A DNA stretch of 64,000 nucleotides. Origin: Ancylomarina sp. DW003. Lineage in GTDB: Bacteria > Bacteroidota > Bacteroidia > Bacteroidales > Marinifilaceae. The first letter of the stretch is position 1. The number at the start of each line of letters is the position of its first letter. A program made the position numbers and the translations under genes. The stretch is from assembly GCF_029029505.1 (NCBI RefSeq), contig NZ_JAKJSD010000021.1, positions 16,276 to 80,275 of the forward strand. The letters run 5' to 3'. Shown one piece after another: positions 10,134 to 19,673 of this stretch. The notes under the pieces were generated by a model, which saw nothing but the letters and a program-made list of their open reading frames with translations, did no database searches and was not told the DNA's origin.

Positions 10134-11663
10134 ATGATTATGAAAAAAGTATTAATATTAATATTAACGTGTTTTGCATTCTTTGCATGTGATGATTATT
10201 TAGATGTTAAACCAAAGTCAAGAATTGAAGCTTCTGATTTGTTTTCTACAGTAGATGGGTTTCAAGATGCTTTGACAGGCTGTTACCTAAATATGACTAC
10301 CCCCCAAACTTATGGGAAAGACCTATCTTGGAAGCTCTTAGAATTTATGGGACATACTTATAGTGCAACTAGTTCATCTGGAACTGAGTATGATCTTATA
10401 CAGAAGTTCGAATGGGATAATTCCATTATTAGACCAATTTTTGAAGATATTTGGTTAGGTCAATATAATACAATTGCTAATGTAAATAAGTTATTATCTG
10501 CTTTAGATGAAAATAAGAGTGTTATAAGTGAAGAAGAATACCAAATGTTTAAAGGTGAGGCTCTTGCTATTAGGGCATATTGTTATTTAGATATATTAAG
10601 ATTATTTGGTCATAATACATTTAAAAATCAAGATAATTTACAGAACCTTGCTGCTCCATTTGTTGAGAAATATAGTAAAGAATTGACTCAACAAGATACT
10701 TATGAAAATGTTTATGAAATTCTAATTAGTGATCTTGATGACGCTATTGAATATTTGAAATATGATAGTTATTATCCTTTTGAAATAGAAAGAGATGAGT
10801 CTTATAAAGTGATTTCAAATAATGTGTTTTGGAGTGGGACAAGTTCTTTTTCTCGAAAAATGCGATTTAATTATGTCGCGGTTTGTGCATTAAAAGCTAG
10901 AGCTTTAATGTGGAAGGGAGATGTAGCTGAAGCAAATACTGCCGCTCAATTTGCAATTAAAGCTATTGAAGCTGCAGAAACTAATGGCTTCTTCCAATTT
11001 TCAAAGAACAATTCATATTTAAGTAAAACAGATGATTTGACGAATGTAGGTGAAATATTGTGTGGTTTGCATATTCAAAGTCTGGAAACCTATATGGAAA
11101 ATGCATATGAAACCCATATCAATGGAACATGGAATCCAGTAGAACTTAGAATTTCTAATGATGTTATTAATGAAATATATGACATTACAGGGAGTGGTGA
11201 AGGACTCTCTGATGTTCGAGCTATAAATCAAATTATTGATCACCCTTCTGAAGATGATTTTAGCTATTGTATTAAACTTAGAACCTATGATAGAGATAGA
11301 GATTATCTGCATTATGATAATAGGGTTCCGTTAGTAAGGCTTGCTGAATCATATTTAATATATGCTGAATGTCAGTTATTGATAGGTGAAAAAGCTGAGG
11401 CAATAAAAACAATGAATTTCTTGAAGGAGATTAAGAAAATTCAACCTGATTTTTATTTAGAAGATGATTTGGAAATAGAAAAAGTAGATGAAGCAATAAT
11501 TAAAGAGTATAGGAAAGAATTTATCCAAGAAGGTCAGTTATGGTATCTATATAAGAGGAGATATCTTAATAAGTTACCTAATAGTGGAGTTGAATTTGAC
11601 CCTGAATCTACTTACGTTATTCCTTACCCACAATCAGAAATAGAAATAGGAAAAAGAAAATAA
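10134..11663 (+). CDS. SusD/RagB-family surface lipoprotein (module 1)
   Basis: This 509-residue lipoprotein has a signal peptide ending in a lipobox (FAFFACDDYLDV). It carries family features: GEALAIRAYCYLDILRLFG (the conserved alanine-rich TPR-like helix), RVPLVRLAESYLIYAECQL, and the C-terminal EYRKEFIQEGQLWYLYKR helix close to the end. SusD proteins form the lid on the SusC barrel and bind ligand at the cell surface. It starts 3 bp after susC; ATG 10140 is an equally possible start, giving MKKVLILILTCFAF. The body is AT-rich, like susC. Confident assignment, ligand unknown. Confidence 0.94.
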   Translation: MIMKKVLILILTCFAFFACDDYLDVKPKSRIEASDLFSTVDGFQDALTGCYLNMTTPQTYGKDLSWKLLEFMGHTYSATSSSGTEYDLIQKFEWDNSIIRPIFEDIWLGQYNTIANVNKLLSALDENKSVISEEEYQMFKGEALAIRAYCYLDILRLFGHNTFKNQDNLQNLAAPFVEKYSKELTQQDTYENVYEILISDLDDAIEYLKYDSYYPFEIERDESYKVISNNVFWSGTSSFSRKMRFNYVAVCALKARALMWKGDVAEANTAAQFAIKAIEAAETNGFFQFSKNNSYLSKTDDLTNVGEILCGLHIQSLETYMENAYETHINGTWNPVELRISNDVINEIYDITGSGEGLSDVRAINQIIDHPSEDDFSYCIKLRTYDRDRDYLHYDNRVPLVRLAESYLIYAECQLLIGEKAEAIKTMNFLKEIKKIQPDFYLEDDLEIEKVDEAIIKEYRKEFIQEGQLWYLYKRRYLNKLPNSGVEFDPESTYVIPYPQSEIEIGKRK

Positions 11664-11681
11664 AATTTAAAATTTAAATAG

Positions 11682-12425
11682 ATGAAAATATTATATACGT
11701 TTTTCTTTTTATTGCTAATATATGGATGTGATAAACAAGAAATAGAGAACTGGGAGTCAAACGAAAGAATGATTCAGTTTAAAGCTTCAGAAACATCATA
11801 CAGCTTTAAATTATCTGATAAAGAAAATGATGTTATTGATATTCCTGTAAGCATTAATGGATTAAAAGTAGATCAAGAATCAACTTTTAGATGCGAAGTA
11901 TTGTTAGACAGTACAACTATGCCGGCGGATTATTATGAGATTATTGATACCAAAATCGAAAAGGATAAAACCGAAGGCGTTGTTAAATTATCAATAAAAA
12001 AGTTTGGTGATATAGAGAGTGATGATACAAGAATTTGGTTGCGATTACATTCTAATGAAAATTTTCTTTCTGGTCCATATAGATACCAAGATTGTGAAGT
12101 TTCTATAACAAACAAACTTTTACCACCAATAACTTGGGGGCCTGGTAACTGGATGGCAAAATATGAATTAGGTAATTATAGTAGTAATTATTATGCAATA
12201 ATTATTGAAGCTACGGGTTATACAAATTTCATATGGCATAAAAGTTGGGAAAGATATAATCTTGGAAAACAAATGACTTCTGAAGAAAAAGCAGCGTTTA
12301 GAAATAATGTTCGTGCTAAAATTCACGAAATGAAAAGAGCTTTACCCGAAGGAGAAAAGTTAGTACATGAAGATGGAACTGCTAAAGGTAAAGAAATTAT
12401 TTATGGATTTTTTTATAAACAATAG
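11682..12425 (+). CDS. DUF4843-type lipoprotein downstream of SusCD
   Basis: The protein has 247 residues, with a lipoprotein signal (LLLIYGCDKQE). The stretch from about 30 to 150 (DVIDIPVSINGLKVDQES, later IWLRLHSNENFLSGP) looks like the beta-rich DUF4843 family that follows SusCD pairs in Bacteroidota. The C-terminal ~100 residues contain a Trp/Tyr-rich stretch (WGPGNWMAKYELGNYSS). It lies 18 bp after susD and 3 bp before the next lipoprotein gene, so one operon is likely. By analogy with other SusCD accessory lipoproteins it is probably surface exposed and helps bind ligand, but no activity is known to me. Confidence 0.75.
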   Translation: MKILYTFFFLLLIYGCDKQEIENWESNERMIQFKASETSYSFKLSDKENDVIDIPVSINGLKVDQESTFRCEVLLDSTTMPADYYEIIDTKIEKDKTEGVVKLSIKKFGDIESDDTRIWLRLHSNENFLSGPYRYQDCEVSITNKLLPPITWGPGNWMAKYELGNYSSNYYAIIIEATGYTNFIWHKSWERYNLGKQMTSEEKAAFRNNVRAKIHEMKRALPEGEKLVHEDGTAKGKEIIYGFFYKQ

Positions 12426-12428
12426 GAT

Positions 12429-14045
12429 ATGAAAGTATTAATTAAATATATATTAGGATTGACATTATTGTTGGTCGTTTTCGTTTCATGCGATAAAGAT
12501 GATAGCACTAGTTATACGCGAGAAATAAATGAATATTTTTCAAGTGATGAAAGAGTAATTGATAGAAAGCCTTTAGGTGCATTTGTTAATGAACAATTTA
12601 CGTTTGACCCTCAATTATCATGGCTAAACGAAAAAGGTGATACTATACGAATAACTGATTCTCAAATAAATAAATATAATTTTGAGTGGCGTTTGTATTT
12701 AACACCAGGTCTTTATGTTGATACAATTAGTAAAGTTATTAGTACAGATTATATTTGTGATTATTTGGTTACGGATATAAATCCAGCTTCTAATGGTTAT
12801 TATCTAAGTTTTTTGGCTACTAATTCTGAAACAGATGAATATCATAAATTATGGTTCGAATTAAAAGTATTAAGTACCTATGGCAATGGATTTTTGGTTG
12901 CAAATAGTTATGATGGTGCTAATACTGATTTGAGTTTATTAATGTCTATTAATTGTACACCAGACTACGAAGAAGATTGGGAGCCAAAATTAAGACATAA
13001 ATTGCTTGAAGAAAATAATGGCACAACTTTACCGGGAATTGTAACTGATATTGCATCTATAGCATCTGGAAGTTCTTTCTTTGCTCAATTATGTGTACCA
13101 GGAGAATCAATTACTGAAGTTAATTTATTTAACATGAAATATGAGCGAAAAAATCAAGAACTTTTTGCCATTTCTCCTGAAGTCTGGAATCCTCAAGGTG
13201 TTGGTAGCAATGGATATGGTTTCATGTCAGTAGTTAATAATAATAAATACACGTATTTTGATACTAGAAATGGATTTACCTATGATTTTGGTGATGATAG
13301 TCCTTATGATTTTGAAACATTTGGACAAACTGATTATGATGGAGGATATACGGTAAGTGGAGGTTTCCAGGGCATAGATAAAAACACAAATAAACTTGTT
13401 TCTGTTAATTCTTATGGAGGTTTTAAAAGATTGAAAGTCGATAATGATGATGGCGCTTTCTCTATTAATGATTGGTCTAATTGGAACATTATAACTATAG
13501 GAAGAGGTCCAGATTATGAGTATCATTATTTTGTTGTAGAAGATAAGAGCACTAGTGATAGATTTATTTTAGAAATGAAATCTGATTGGGGTGGTAATTA
13601 TGAGGCATCAAGAAAAATAGATTTATCCGCATTCCCAGGCACATCGGAAGTAAATCATTTCGAATTTTCAAGAAATGCAGAAGAATGTTTCTATGGTTAT
13701 GAAAATAAATTGTACTGTATCCTTCTAAAGGATAATGCTGTAAATCTTATTGAGAGTTATGTATTTCCAGATAATGAGAGTGTTACGTTCCTAGCTAAAC
13801 AAAGATCATATGATGGTCTGGTTTATTGGGATCTTGCTACAAATGCTGATACTGGCAAAGAAGCTCCTAACTGGCGTTCGGGCCGTGAAATAATTGTTAA
13901 TGTTGCTACTTATGATAATGCTACTAAAGAAGGTTACTTATATATGTTGCCGATTGAATTTAGTGGTAGAGGAGGAATAGCAGCAGAAGAATATACTAAA
14001 AAGTATGATGGTTTTGGAAAGATAAATTACATTCACCATTTATAA
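12429..14045 (+). CDS. PKD-like family lipoprotein downstream of SusCD
   Basis: This 538-residue lipoprotein has the lipobox region LLVVFVSCDKDD. The N-terminal third contains a PKD/Ig-like stretch (KYNFEWRLYLTPGLYVDTIS, then ISTDYICDYLVTDINPASNG and YHKLWFELKVLS). The rest has repeated Gly/Asn/Asp-rich beta strands suggestive of a propeller-like fold (GFLVANSYDG, YGFMSVVNNNKYTYF, GYTVSGGFQG). This architecture and position match the 'PKD-like' lipoproteins that accompany SusCD-DUF4843 loci. It starts 3 bp after the DUF4843 gene and is followed by a perfect hairpin, so it closes the first part of module 1. A surface ligand-binding role is inferred from neighbours only. Confidence 0.75.
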   Translation: MKVLIKYILGLTLLLVVFVSCDKDDSTSYTREINEYFSSDERVIDRKPLGAFVNEQFTFDPQLSWLNEKGDTIRITDSQINKYNFEWRLYLTPGLYVDTISKVISTDYICDYLVTDINPASNGYYLSFLATNSETDEYHKLWFELKVLSTYGNGFLVANSYDGANTDLSLLMSINCTPDYEEDWEPKLRHKLLEENNGTTLPGIVTDIASIASGSSFFAQLCVPGESITEVNLFNMKYERKNQELFAISPEVWNPQGVGSNGYGFMSVVNNNKYTYFDTRNGFTYDFGDDSPYDFETFGQTDYDGGYTVSGGFQGIDKNTNKLVSVNSYGGFKRLKVDNDDGAFSINDWSNWNIITIGRGPDYEYHYFVVEDKSTSDRFILEMKSDWGGNYEASRKIDLSAFPGTSEVNHFEFSRNAEECFYGYENKLYCILLKDNAVNLIESYVFPDNESVTFLAKQRSYDGLVYWDLATNADTGKEAPNWRSGREIIVNVATYDNATKEGYLYMLPIEFSGRGGIAAEEYTKKYDGFGKINYIHHL

Positions 14046-14056
14046 TAATTGTACTA

Positions 14057-14088
14057 AATAATACACCCATTTATTTGGGTGTATTATT
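14057..14088 (+). terminator. Perfect hairpin after the SusCD lipoprotein operon
   Basis: A 13-bp perfect stem (14057-14069 with 14076-14088, core TACACCCA/TGGGTGTA) encloses a 6-nt loop, starting 12 bp after the stop codon. The tail is not a clean T-run, but the stem ends in ATTATT. It separates the SusCD genes from the ABC/thioredoxin genes. Confidence 0.65.
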
Positions 14089-14752
14089 CTAATTGCTAGG
14101 TAAATAGGATTTGCAATCCAGACAATATAGTACTAGTTATAAGAGGCTTGATTCTAAAACTACTCTTGTTTTTTTTGAATTGATGTCATCATATACCAAA
14201 GCTCTATTTTTAAAACTGATTAAGAATGCCTTAATAAATATGGTGGTTTCGACAAAACTATTACTCCTGATTCACAACAATAAATAGTAATTACTGTCAC
14301 TATAAATCATAGAGAGATTTATAACCTATAAATTTCAAAAGACTTTGAAGTTAATTGAGGTTTAATAGGATTATTGTGTTTTTATTTTCACGAGAAATAA
14401 GTTGATTGTTACTTGCTTAGTGATTGTTATAGTGTGAGTTGTGGTGCTAGTTGATGAAGTTTCGCAATCAGCAATCGAAATATATACACTCATAATTTAA
14501 AGCAAATATTAACTGTGCTAATTACGCATAAAAAAATATCTGCTACAAAGATGGTTTCTGTCTACACAGTTTAAACAAGAAACGGATAAATCTAATTTAT
14601 AAGAAAGTAAATTATTTCCAACGTGTTATTTGTTGATTGTGATAATGGTGTTTGCCCAAGGAAACATGTTGATATAGAGGGTTTTTGAAAAATAATTGTT
14701 TGCTGCAGAACTACATTGGGGAAACATAAAGTTATTCTAATAAAAACATATA
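14089..14752 (+). other. Gene-free AT-rich gap of 0.66 kb
   Basis: No coding frame of useful length is seen on either strand. The longest notable plus frame is about 34 codons from ATG near 14183 and looks unremarkable. TAATTGTTT at 14693-14701, shared with the two susC leaders, sits about 50 bp before the ABC gene. The gap should hold the promoter of the ABC/thioredoxin genes, but I cannot pinpoint it. Confidence 0.4.
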
Positions 14753-15694
14753 ATGGAAATAGTTAAAGTTGAAAATTTATCACATAAGTATAGTTCTCAA
14801 TGGGCTATTAAAGATATAGATTTTAAGATTAATCAGAATGGCGTGATTGGTCTTTTAGGATCTAATGGTGCAGGCAAATCTACGCTGATGAATATTATGT
14901 GTGGAGCTCTCGATCAAACAGTTGGTTCGGTATATATAAATGGAGAAGATTTAATGAAGAATCCTGTAGAAGCAAAAAAGCATATTGGATTCTTACCTCA
15001 AAAAGCGCCTTTACATATCGATTTAACCGTAGATGAGTATCTAATTCATTGTGCCAGATTAAGGTTAATGAAAGAGGCAGATATTAAAGATGCTATAGAT
15101 GTAGCCAAGACCAAATGTGGCATCATGCATTTTAGTGACAGATTAATAAGGAACTTATCAGGAGGCTATCAACAAAGAGTCGGAATAGCGCAGGCTATAG
15201 TTCATGATCCCCAGTTTGTTGTACTTGATGAGCCAACAAATGGATTAGATCCAAATCAAATAATAGAAGTACGTCATTTAATAAAACAAATAGCTAAAGA
15301 TCGTGCTGTACTTGTTTCTACGCACATATTATCTGAGGTTGAAGCTATATGTGACTATATAAGAATGATAGAAAATGGAATTATGGTTTTTGAGGGTACT
15401 ATTAAAGATTTTAATAATCAAATAGAAACAAGAACTGTATTTGCAGAATTAAAACAACCTCCTACAATTAAGGAACTCGGATTAATTGATGGTGTTGAGT
15501 CTGTTACAGCCCTTAACGAATTGGGTGAATATCGATTCAAATTTGTCAAAGAGAGGGACATAACTCAAGAGATAATTAAAAAAAGTATTGAGAATAATTG
15601 GGAATTGAATCAGATAAATATAGAGAAAGTATCGTTAGATGAGGTGTTCGCAGTGTTGTCGCAAAAAGTATTTATAAACGAAGAAACAGTGTAA
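14753..15694 (+). CDS. ABC transporter ATP-binding protein, ABC-2/GldA-like
   Basis: The 313-residue ATPase has Walker A GSNGAGKST at 36-44, a Q-loop (GFLPQKAPL), the signature LSGGYQQRVGIAQAI, Walker B (FVVLDEPTNGLDP) and the switch His in VLVSTHILSEVEAI. The ~90-residue C-terminal extension is typical of ABC-2 exporters and the gliding protein GldA. The permease gene starts 3 bp after the stop codon, so the pair is co-translated. It lies in the cytoplasm at the membrane and would energise the fused permease next door. The substrate is unknown; the redox-protein genes that follow suggest a role in the cell envelope. Calling it GldA itself is not justified. Confidence 0.92.
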   Translation: MEIVKVENLSHKYSSQWAIKDIDFKINQNGVIGLLGSNGAGKSTLMNIMCGALDQTVGSVYINGEDLMKNPVEAKKHIGFLPQKAPLHIDLTVDEYLIHCARLRLMKEADIKDAIDVAKTKCGIMHFSDRLIRNLSGGYQQRVGIAQAIVHDPQFVVLDEPTNGLDPNQIIEVRHLIKQIAKDRAVLVSTHILSEVEAICDYIRMIENGIMVFEGTIKDFNNQIETRTVFAELKQPPTIKELGLIDGVESVTALNELGEYRFKFVKERDITQEIIKKSIENNWELNQINIEKVSLDEVFAVLSQKVFINEETV

Positions 15695-15697
15695 ATT

Positions 15698-18010
15698 ATG
15701 AAAACTATTATTGATATAGCTAAAACAGAACTGAAAACACTGTTTTATTCCCCAATAGCGTGGATCATCATGGCTATTTTTGCCCTGCAAGCCAACATGA
15801 CATTCATAGATATATTTGTTGATTTCATCAAGTATCAACTAGCAGGTTACCCAAATAATAATATAACAACAGAATTGTTTACTAGTGATTCTTGGAGAAA
15901 GGCAGTTTTCCCTAATGTACAGCAATATTTATACCTATATATCCCATTAGTAACAATGGGAATTATGAGTAGAGAGATTAGCAGTGGTTCAATAAAACTA
16001 CTTCTGTCGTCACCTATTACATCTAAGCAAATCATATTTGGAAAGTTTCTTTCTATGATGATTTATGGTTTTGCACTTGTATCTATACTAGGGCTAACCG
16101 TGCTCTTTAGTATGTTTGGTGTTAAAGATTTAGATATATGGTATGTTTTATCAGGACTTCTAGGAATCTATCTATTACTATGTGCATATTCGGCTATAGG
16201 TATTTTTATGTCTTCCCTAACATCATATCAGGTTGTTGCTGCTATTGGAACACTGGCTCTTCTGGCCCTTCTAAATTATATTGGTCAAGTTGGACAAAGT
16301 ATAAATTTTGTTAGAGATTTAACATATTGGTTATCTATTTCTGGACGAGCAAGTGAGATGGTTGCTGGATTAATATCAAGTAACGATGTCTTATATTTTC
16401 TTGTAGTAATATCTATGTTTATCTCTTTCACAATAATAAAACTAGAGTCTGGGAAAATTAAAAAGAGAATTAAGATCGTAAGCCAATATACAATAGTATT
16501 GGTAGTATGTTTAATAATAGGCTACATGTCGTCTAGACCTGCATTGATAGTCTATGCTGATGCAACTAGAACCAATCATCGTACCCTTACCCCTAATAGT
16601 CAGGATGTAATTAATAAACTCGAAGGAGGGTTAACGATAACCACTTTTGTTAATATACTTGATCAAAACAGGTATCATGCAATGCCTGAAAATATTAATA
16701 AAGATCTTAAGAGATTTGAGCAATATACTCGTTTTAAGCCAGAAATAAACATGAAATATGTTTACTATTGGGATAAAACAGATAATCCTCATCTATATAA
16801 AACCTATCCTAATCTGACTGATGAACAAATTGCCCAAAAAGTTTGTGAGATATACGAATACGATTTCAACGACTTTTTAACACCTCAACAAGTAAAAAAA
16901 ATAGCTGATCTGTCTGATGAAGGTAATCGTTTTGTAAGGCTCATTGAGAGGGATAATGGGGATAAAACGTTTTTAAGAATCTACAATGATATGTATGTTC
17001 ATCCTTTTGAATCAGAAATCTCGGTTGCTTTAAAACGTTTAGTAATGAAATTGCCTAAAGTAGGTTTTGTTACTGGTCATGGCGAGAGAGATATTTTAAA
17101 ATCTGGAGATAGAGATTATAGCTCTTCTGCGCAATCAAAAACATTCAGAAATTCATTATTGAATCAAGGTTTTGAAATTGAGAGTATTCATCTTTCCGAT
17201 TCTGAAATTGGTGATGATATAAGTATCCTAGTTATTGCTGACAATAAAACTTCATTTACCGAAATTGAGACAGAAAGATTAAATCGATATATTGAGAAGG
17301 GTGGTAACCTGCTTATTGCCGCAGAGCCTCGTCGAGTTAAAGAGATGACTCCACTCGTATCTACATTTGGAGTTTCATTTAAGGATGGAATATTAGTTGA
17401 AAAAGGGCATGATTTTGCTCCAACACTAATAATTAATGATTTAGAGAAGGATGCTCCTGAAAAAATATCGTATGTGTTTAATTCTATTCTAAAAAGGAAA
17501 TTTAAGATAACTACACCAGGAACTTTAGCATTGGATTATTCACTTGCAAGTTCAAAAGGTTATCAAGTAACTCCACTACTAAAAACAAAAGACAAGAATT
17601 GTTGGAACGAAAAAGAATCAACCGATTTTGTAGATGATGATGTTGTTTTGAATACAGAAATAGGCGAACAAGAAATATCTTCTACAACTGCCATAGCTTT
17701 AAACAGAACAGTTGGATATAAAGATCAGAGAATCATAATAATGGGAGATGCCGATTGTATTAGCAATGGTGAAGTCTCTGCAAGACGTTCCGGTTTTAGA
17801 GCAGCAAACTTTTCATTTTTTACTGGTATGTTCCAATGGTTATCTAACGGAAAGGCTCCAATTGACACAAGAAGGCCAAAGTTGATTGACAATAAGGTGA
17901 ATGTAGGTAAAACTGCAGGTAAATTTTGGTCAATCCTTTTTATATGGTTAGTTCCTTTAAGCTTATTGGTCTCATGTTTTATTATTTGGGTAAAACGAAG
18001 AAAGAAATAG
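15698..18010 (+). CDS. Fused ABC-2 permease and GldG-like auxiliary protein
   Basis: This 770-residue fusion has an N-terminal ABC-2 permease (about 1-250) with several membrane spans (PIAWIIMAIFALQANMTFI, LYLYIPLVTMGIM, YGFALVSILGLTVLFSMFG, VVAAIGTLALLALLNYIG) and the conserved SREISSGSIKLLLSSPITS loop. A further span (TIVLVVCLIIGYMSS) leads into a GldG-like periplasmic domain (about 285-735: TITTFVNILD, KVGFVTGHGERDI, LIAAEPRRVKEMTPLV). The protein ends with one more span and KRRKK. In gliding Bacteroidota, GldF (permease) and GldG (auxiliary) are separate; here both functions are in one chain. It is probably an inner-membrane exporter or mechanical coupler with the preceding ATPase. Cargo unknown. 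Confidence 0.88.
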   Translation: MKTIIDIAKTELKTLFYSPIAWIIMAIFALQANMTFIDIFVDFIKYQLAGYPNNNITTELFTSDSWRKAVFPNVQQYLYLYIPLVTMGIMSREISSGSIKLLLSSPITSKQIIFGKFLSMMIYGFALVSILGLTVLFSMFGVKDLDIWYVLSGLLGIYLLLCAYSAIGIFMSSLTSYQVVAAIGTLALLALLNYIGQVGQSINFVRDLTYWLSISGRASEMVAGLISSNDVLYFLVVISMFISFTIIKLESGKIKKRIKIVSQYTIVLVVCLIIGYMSSRPALIVYADATRTNHRTLTPNSQDVINKLEGGLTITTFVNILDQNRYHAMPENINKDLKRFEQYTRFKPEINMKYVYYWDKTDNPHLYKTYPNLTDEQIAQKVCEIYEYDFNDFLTPQQVKKIADLSDEGNRFVRLIERDNGDKTFLRIYNDMYVHPFESEISVALKRLVMKLPKVGFVTGHGERDILKSGDRDYSSSAQSKTFRNSLLNQGFEIESIHLSDSEIGDDISILVIADNKTSFTEIETERLNRYIEKGGNLLIAAEPRRVKEMTPLVSTFGVSFKDGILVEKGHDFAPTLIINDLEKDAPEKISYVFNSILKRKFKITTPGTLALDYSLASSKGYQVTPLLKTKDKNCWNEKESTDFVDDDVVLNTEIGEQEISSTTAIALNRTVGYKDQRIIIMGDADCISNGEVSARRSGFRAANFSFFTGMFQWLSNGKAPIDTRRPKLIDNKVNVGKTAGKFWSILFIWLVPLSLLVSCFIIWVKRRKK

Positions 18011-18077
18011 TGTAATAGAATTACGGATTTAGAATTGAGAGATTAAAATATAAATGTTAACAATAAAAAATAATAAG

Positions 18078-19664
18078 ATGAAAAGAATATTATTAGTCCT
18101 TTTAGCTGTAGTGTTAGTAAATACTGTTAGTATGGGACAAGGAATTTATTTTGATAAATCGTATGAAAGTGCTTTAGCGAAAGCAAAAAAGTGGGAGAGA
18201 GGCGTTTTTATTGATGTTATGACTTCTTGGTGTGGTCCATGTAAACAAATGGAAAAGAATGTTTTTCCTCAGGTAAAAGTTGGACAGTATTTTAACAATA
18301 ATTATGTCAGCTTGAAAATTGATGCAGACAAAGGGGAAGGTCCTATGATCGCAAAGAAGTATGGTGTAAATTCATACCCTACTTTAATTTTCCTTGACAA
18401 GAATGGCAATTTTGTTCATAAAGTAACAGGAGGATTAAGCGCGGAAAGGCTAATTCATGAGGCTAAACAATCATCTAGCCCAGAAGCAAAAAAGCTAAGA
18501 GTCCTAACCGAAAAATATAAATCCGGAGATATGGATGACTCCGAAATACTTGATTACTTAAAGCTGTTGAAACAAGTTGAATTAGATTACAGTACCGTTT
18601 TTGGAGAGTACTTTAAGGGGTTGTCAAACAAAGAAAAACGGTCTTTGAATACGTTTACTTTAATGAGAAAGTACATTACGCGATATGATGAATATCCTTT
18701 TGGGTATTTAATTAATAATTACAAAAAATATAGAAAAATTGTAGATAGAGATGAACTCGATCAGTATATGTACAGCAAACTTACTTTTGCTACGTATGTA
18801 AATGAAAGAGAGGGAAAGAGCAATGCTTTGATGTATAAGAAACTGGAAGAAGCTAAAATTCCTGTTTCAGCTTACGTGAAAGAAAATTACGCATTAGTAA
18901 AAATGGTTAAGGATCCTGCTAAACGAAATGAATTTATTGAAAGAGGTAAGCAATTATTTAAAAATTGTAAACATGCATACTCTGTTCTCTTAAATGAAGC
19001 TGTAAAAGAAGCTATATCTGACAAAAAATTAGAAGCATTTTGTAAGCAATCTTTGCTTGATTTCGCAAAGCTTAATAAAACTAGAGCTGCACATTCGTGT
19101 ACAAGTTTAGCTTATCTATTTATTTTAAATGCCAGAGACAATGCATCTGCTTTAAAATATTATGAATTAGCAGTTAAAATCGATCCAAATGTTGTAGAAG
19201 GTGGATATGTTAAGAGTAATATGGATTATTGTAAAAAGAGCCTTGGATTAGTTAAGTGTGACAATTATGGTGAAACTGCTCCTGCGTTTACTTTGATGGG
19301 GGTTGATGGAGAATCAGTTAGTCTAAATGATTATAAAGGGAAATTAGTCTTAATCGATTTTTGGGCTTCCTGGTGTGGTCCTTGTATAGGAGAGATAAAG
19401 TATTTGAAGGAAGCCTATGCGAAGCATAAAAATGATAATATCGAATTTATAAGCATTTCTACAGATAAAGACAAAATGAATTGGAAAAAGGCCATAAATA
19501 AACATGGAATGTCTTGGTTACAACTTCTGGATGATGATAAAACAAGCAAAGATTACAAGGTTAGAGGTATCCCTAGAATAATGCTTATTGGTAAGGATGG
19601 AAAAATTGTAGCCGATGAATTAAGAGGTGAAGCAATTGAAAGAGAAATAAAAAAAGTTTTATAA
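18078..19664 (+). CDS. Two-domain thioredoxin-fold protein (N-terminal Trx, C-terminal TlpA)
   Basis: The 528-residue secreted protein has a signal peptide (MKRILLVLLAVVLVNTVSMGQ). It carries two separate redox sites: TSWCGPCKQ (CGPC 52-55) in an N-terminal thioredoxin domain with its cis-Pro loop SYPTL, and ASWCGPCIG (CGPC 433-436) in a C-terminal TlpA/AhpC-TSA domain with cis-Pro loop RGIPRIM. The ~250-residue middle is helical and repeat-like (ALKYYELAVKIDPN resembles a TPR). ATG 18078 is preferred to the in-frame ATG at 18054 because the signal peptide then starts MKRILL. It should act as a periplasmic thiol-disulfide oxidoreductase, most likely reductive and fed by DsbD. The next gene starts 9 bp later. 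Confidence 0.9.
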   Translation: MKRILLVLLAVVLVNTVSMGQGIYFDKSYESALAKAKKWERGVFIDVMTSWCGPCKQMEKNVFPQVKVGQYFNNNYVSLKIDADKGEGPMIAKKYGVNSYPTLIFLDKNGNFVHKVTGGLSAERLIHEAKQSSSPEAKKLRVLTEKYKSGDMDDSEILDYLKLLKQVELDYSTVFGEYFKGLSNKEKRSLNTFTLMRKYITRYDEYPFGYLINNYKKYRKIVDRDELDQYMYSKLTFATYVNEREGKSNALMYKKLEEAKIPVSAYVKENYALVKMVKDPAKRNEFIERGKQLFKNCKHAYSVLLNEAVKEAISDKKLEAFCKQSLLDFAKLNKTRAAHSCTSLAYLFILNARDNASALKYYELAVKIDPNVVEGGYVKSNMDYCKKSLGLVKCDNYGETAPAFTLMGVDGESVSLNDYKGKLVLIDFWASWCGPCIGEIKYLKEAYAKHKNDNIEFISISTDKDKMNWKKAINKHGMSWLQLLDDDKTSKDYKVRGIPRIMLIGKDGKIVADELRGEAIEREIKKVL

Positions 19665-19673
19665 TTGATAATC

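Noticed and set aside
13227..13526. 99-codon minus-strand frame inside the PKD-like gene
   Set aside because: It is antisense to a well-supported lipoprotein gene and its translation is a low-complexity Ile/Ser-rich string.
14183..14287. Small plus-strand frame in the gap before the ABC gene, considered as a peptide precursor for export
   Set aside because: About 34 hydrophobic codons, with no leader or core-peptide pattern, no modification enzymes nearby and no clear ribosome-binding site.
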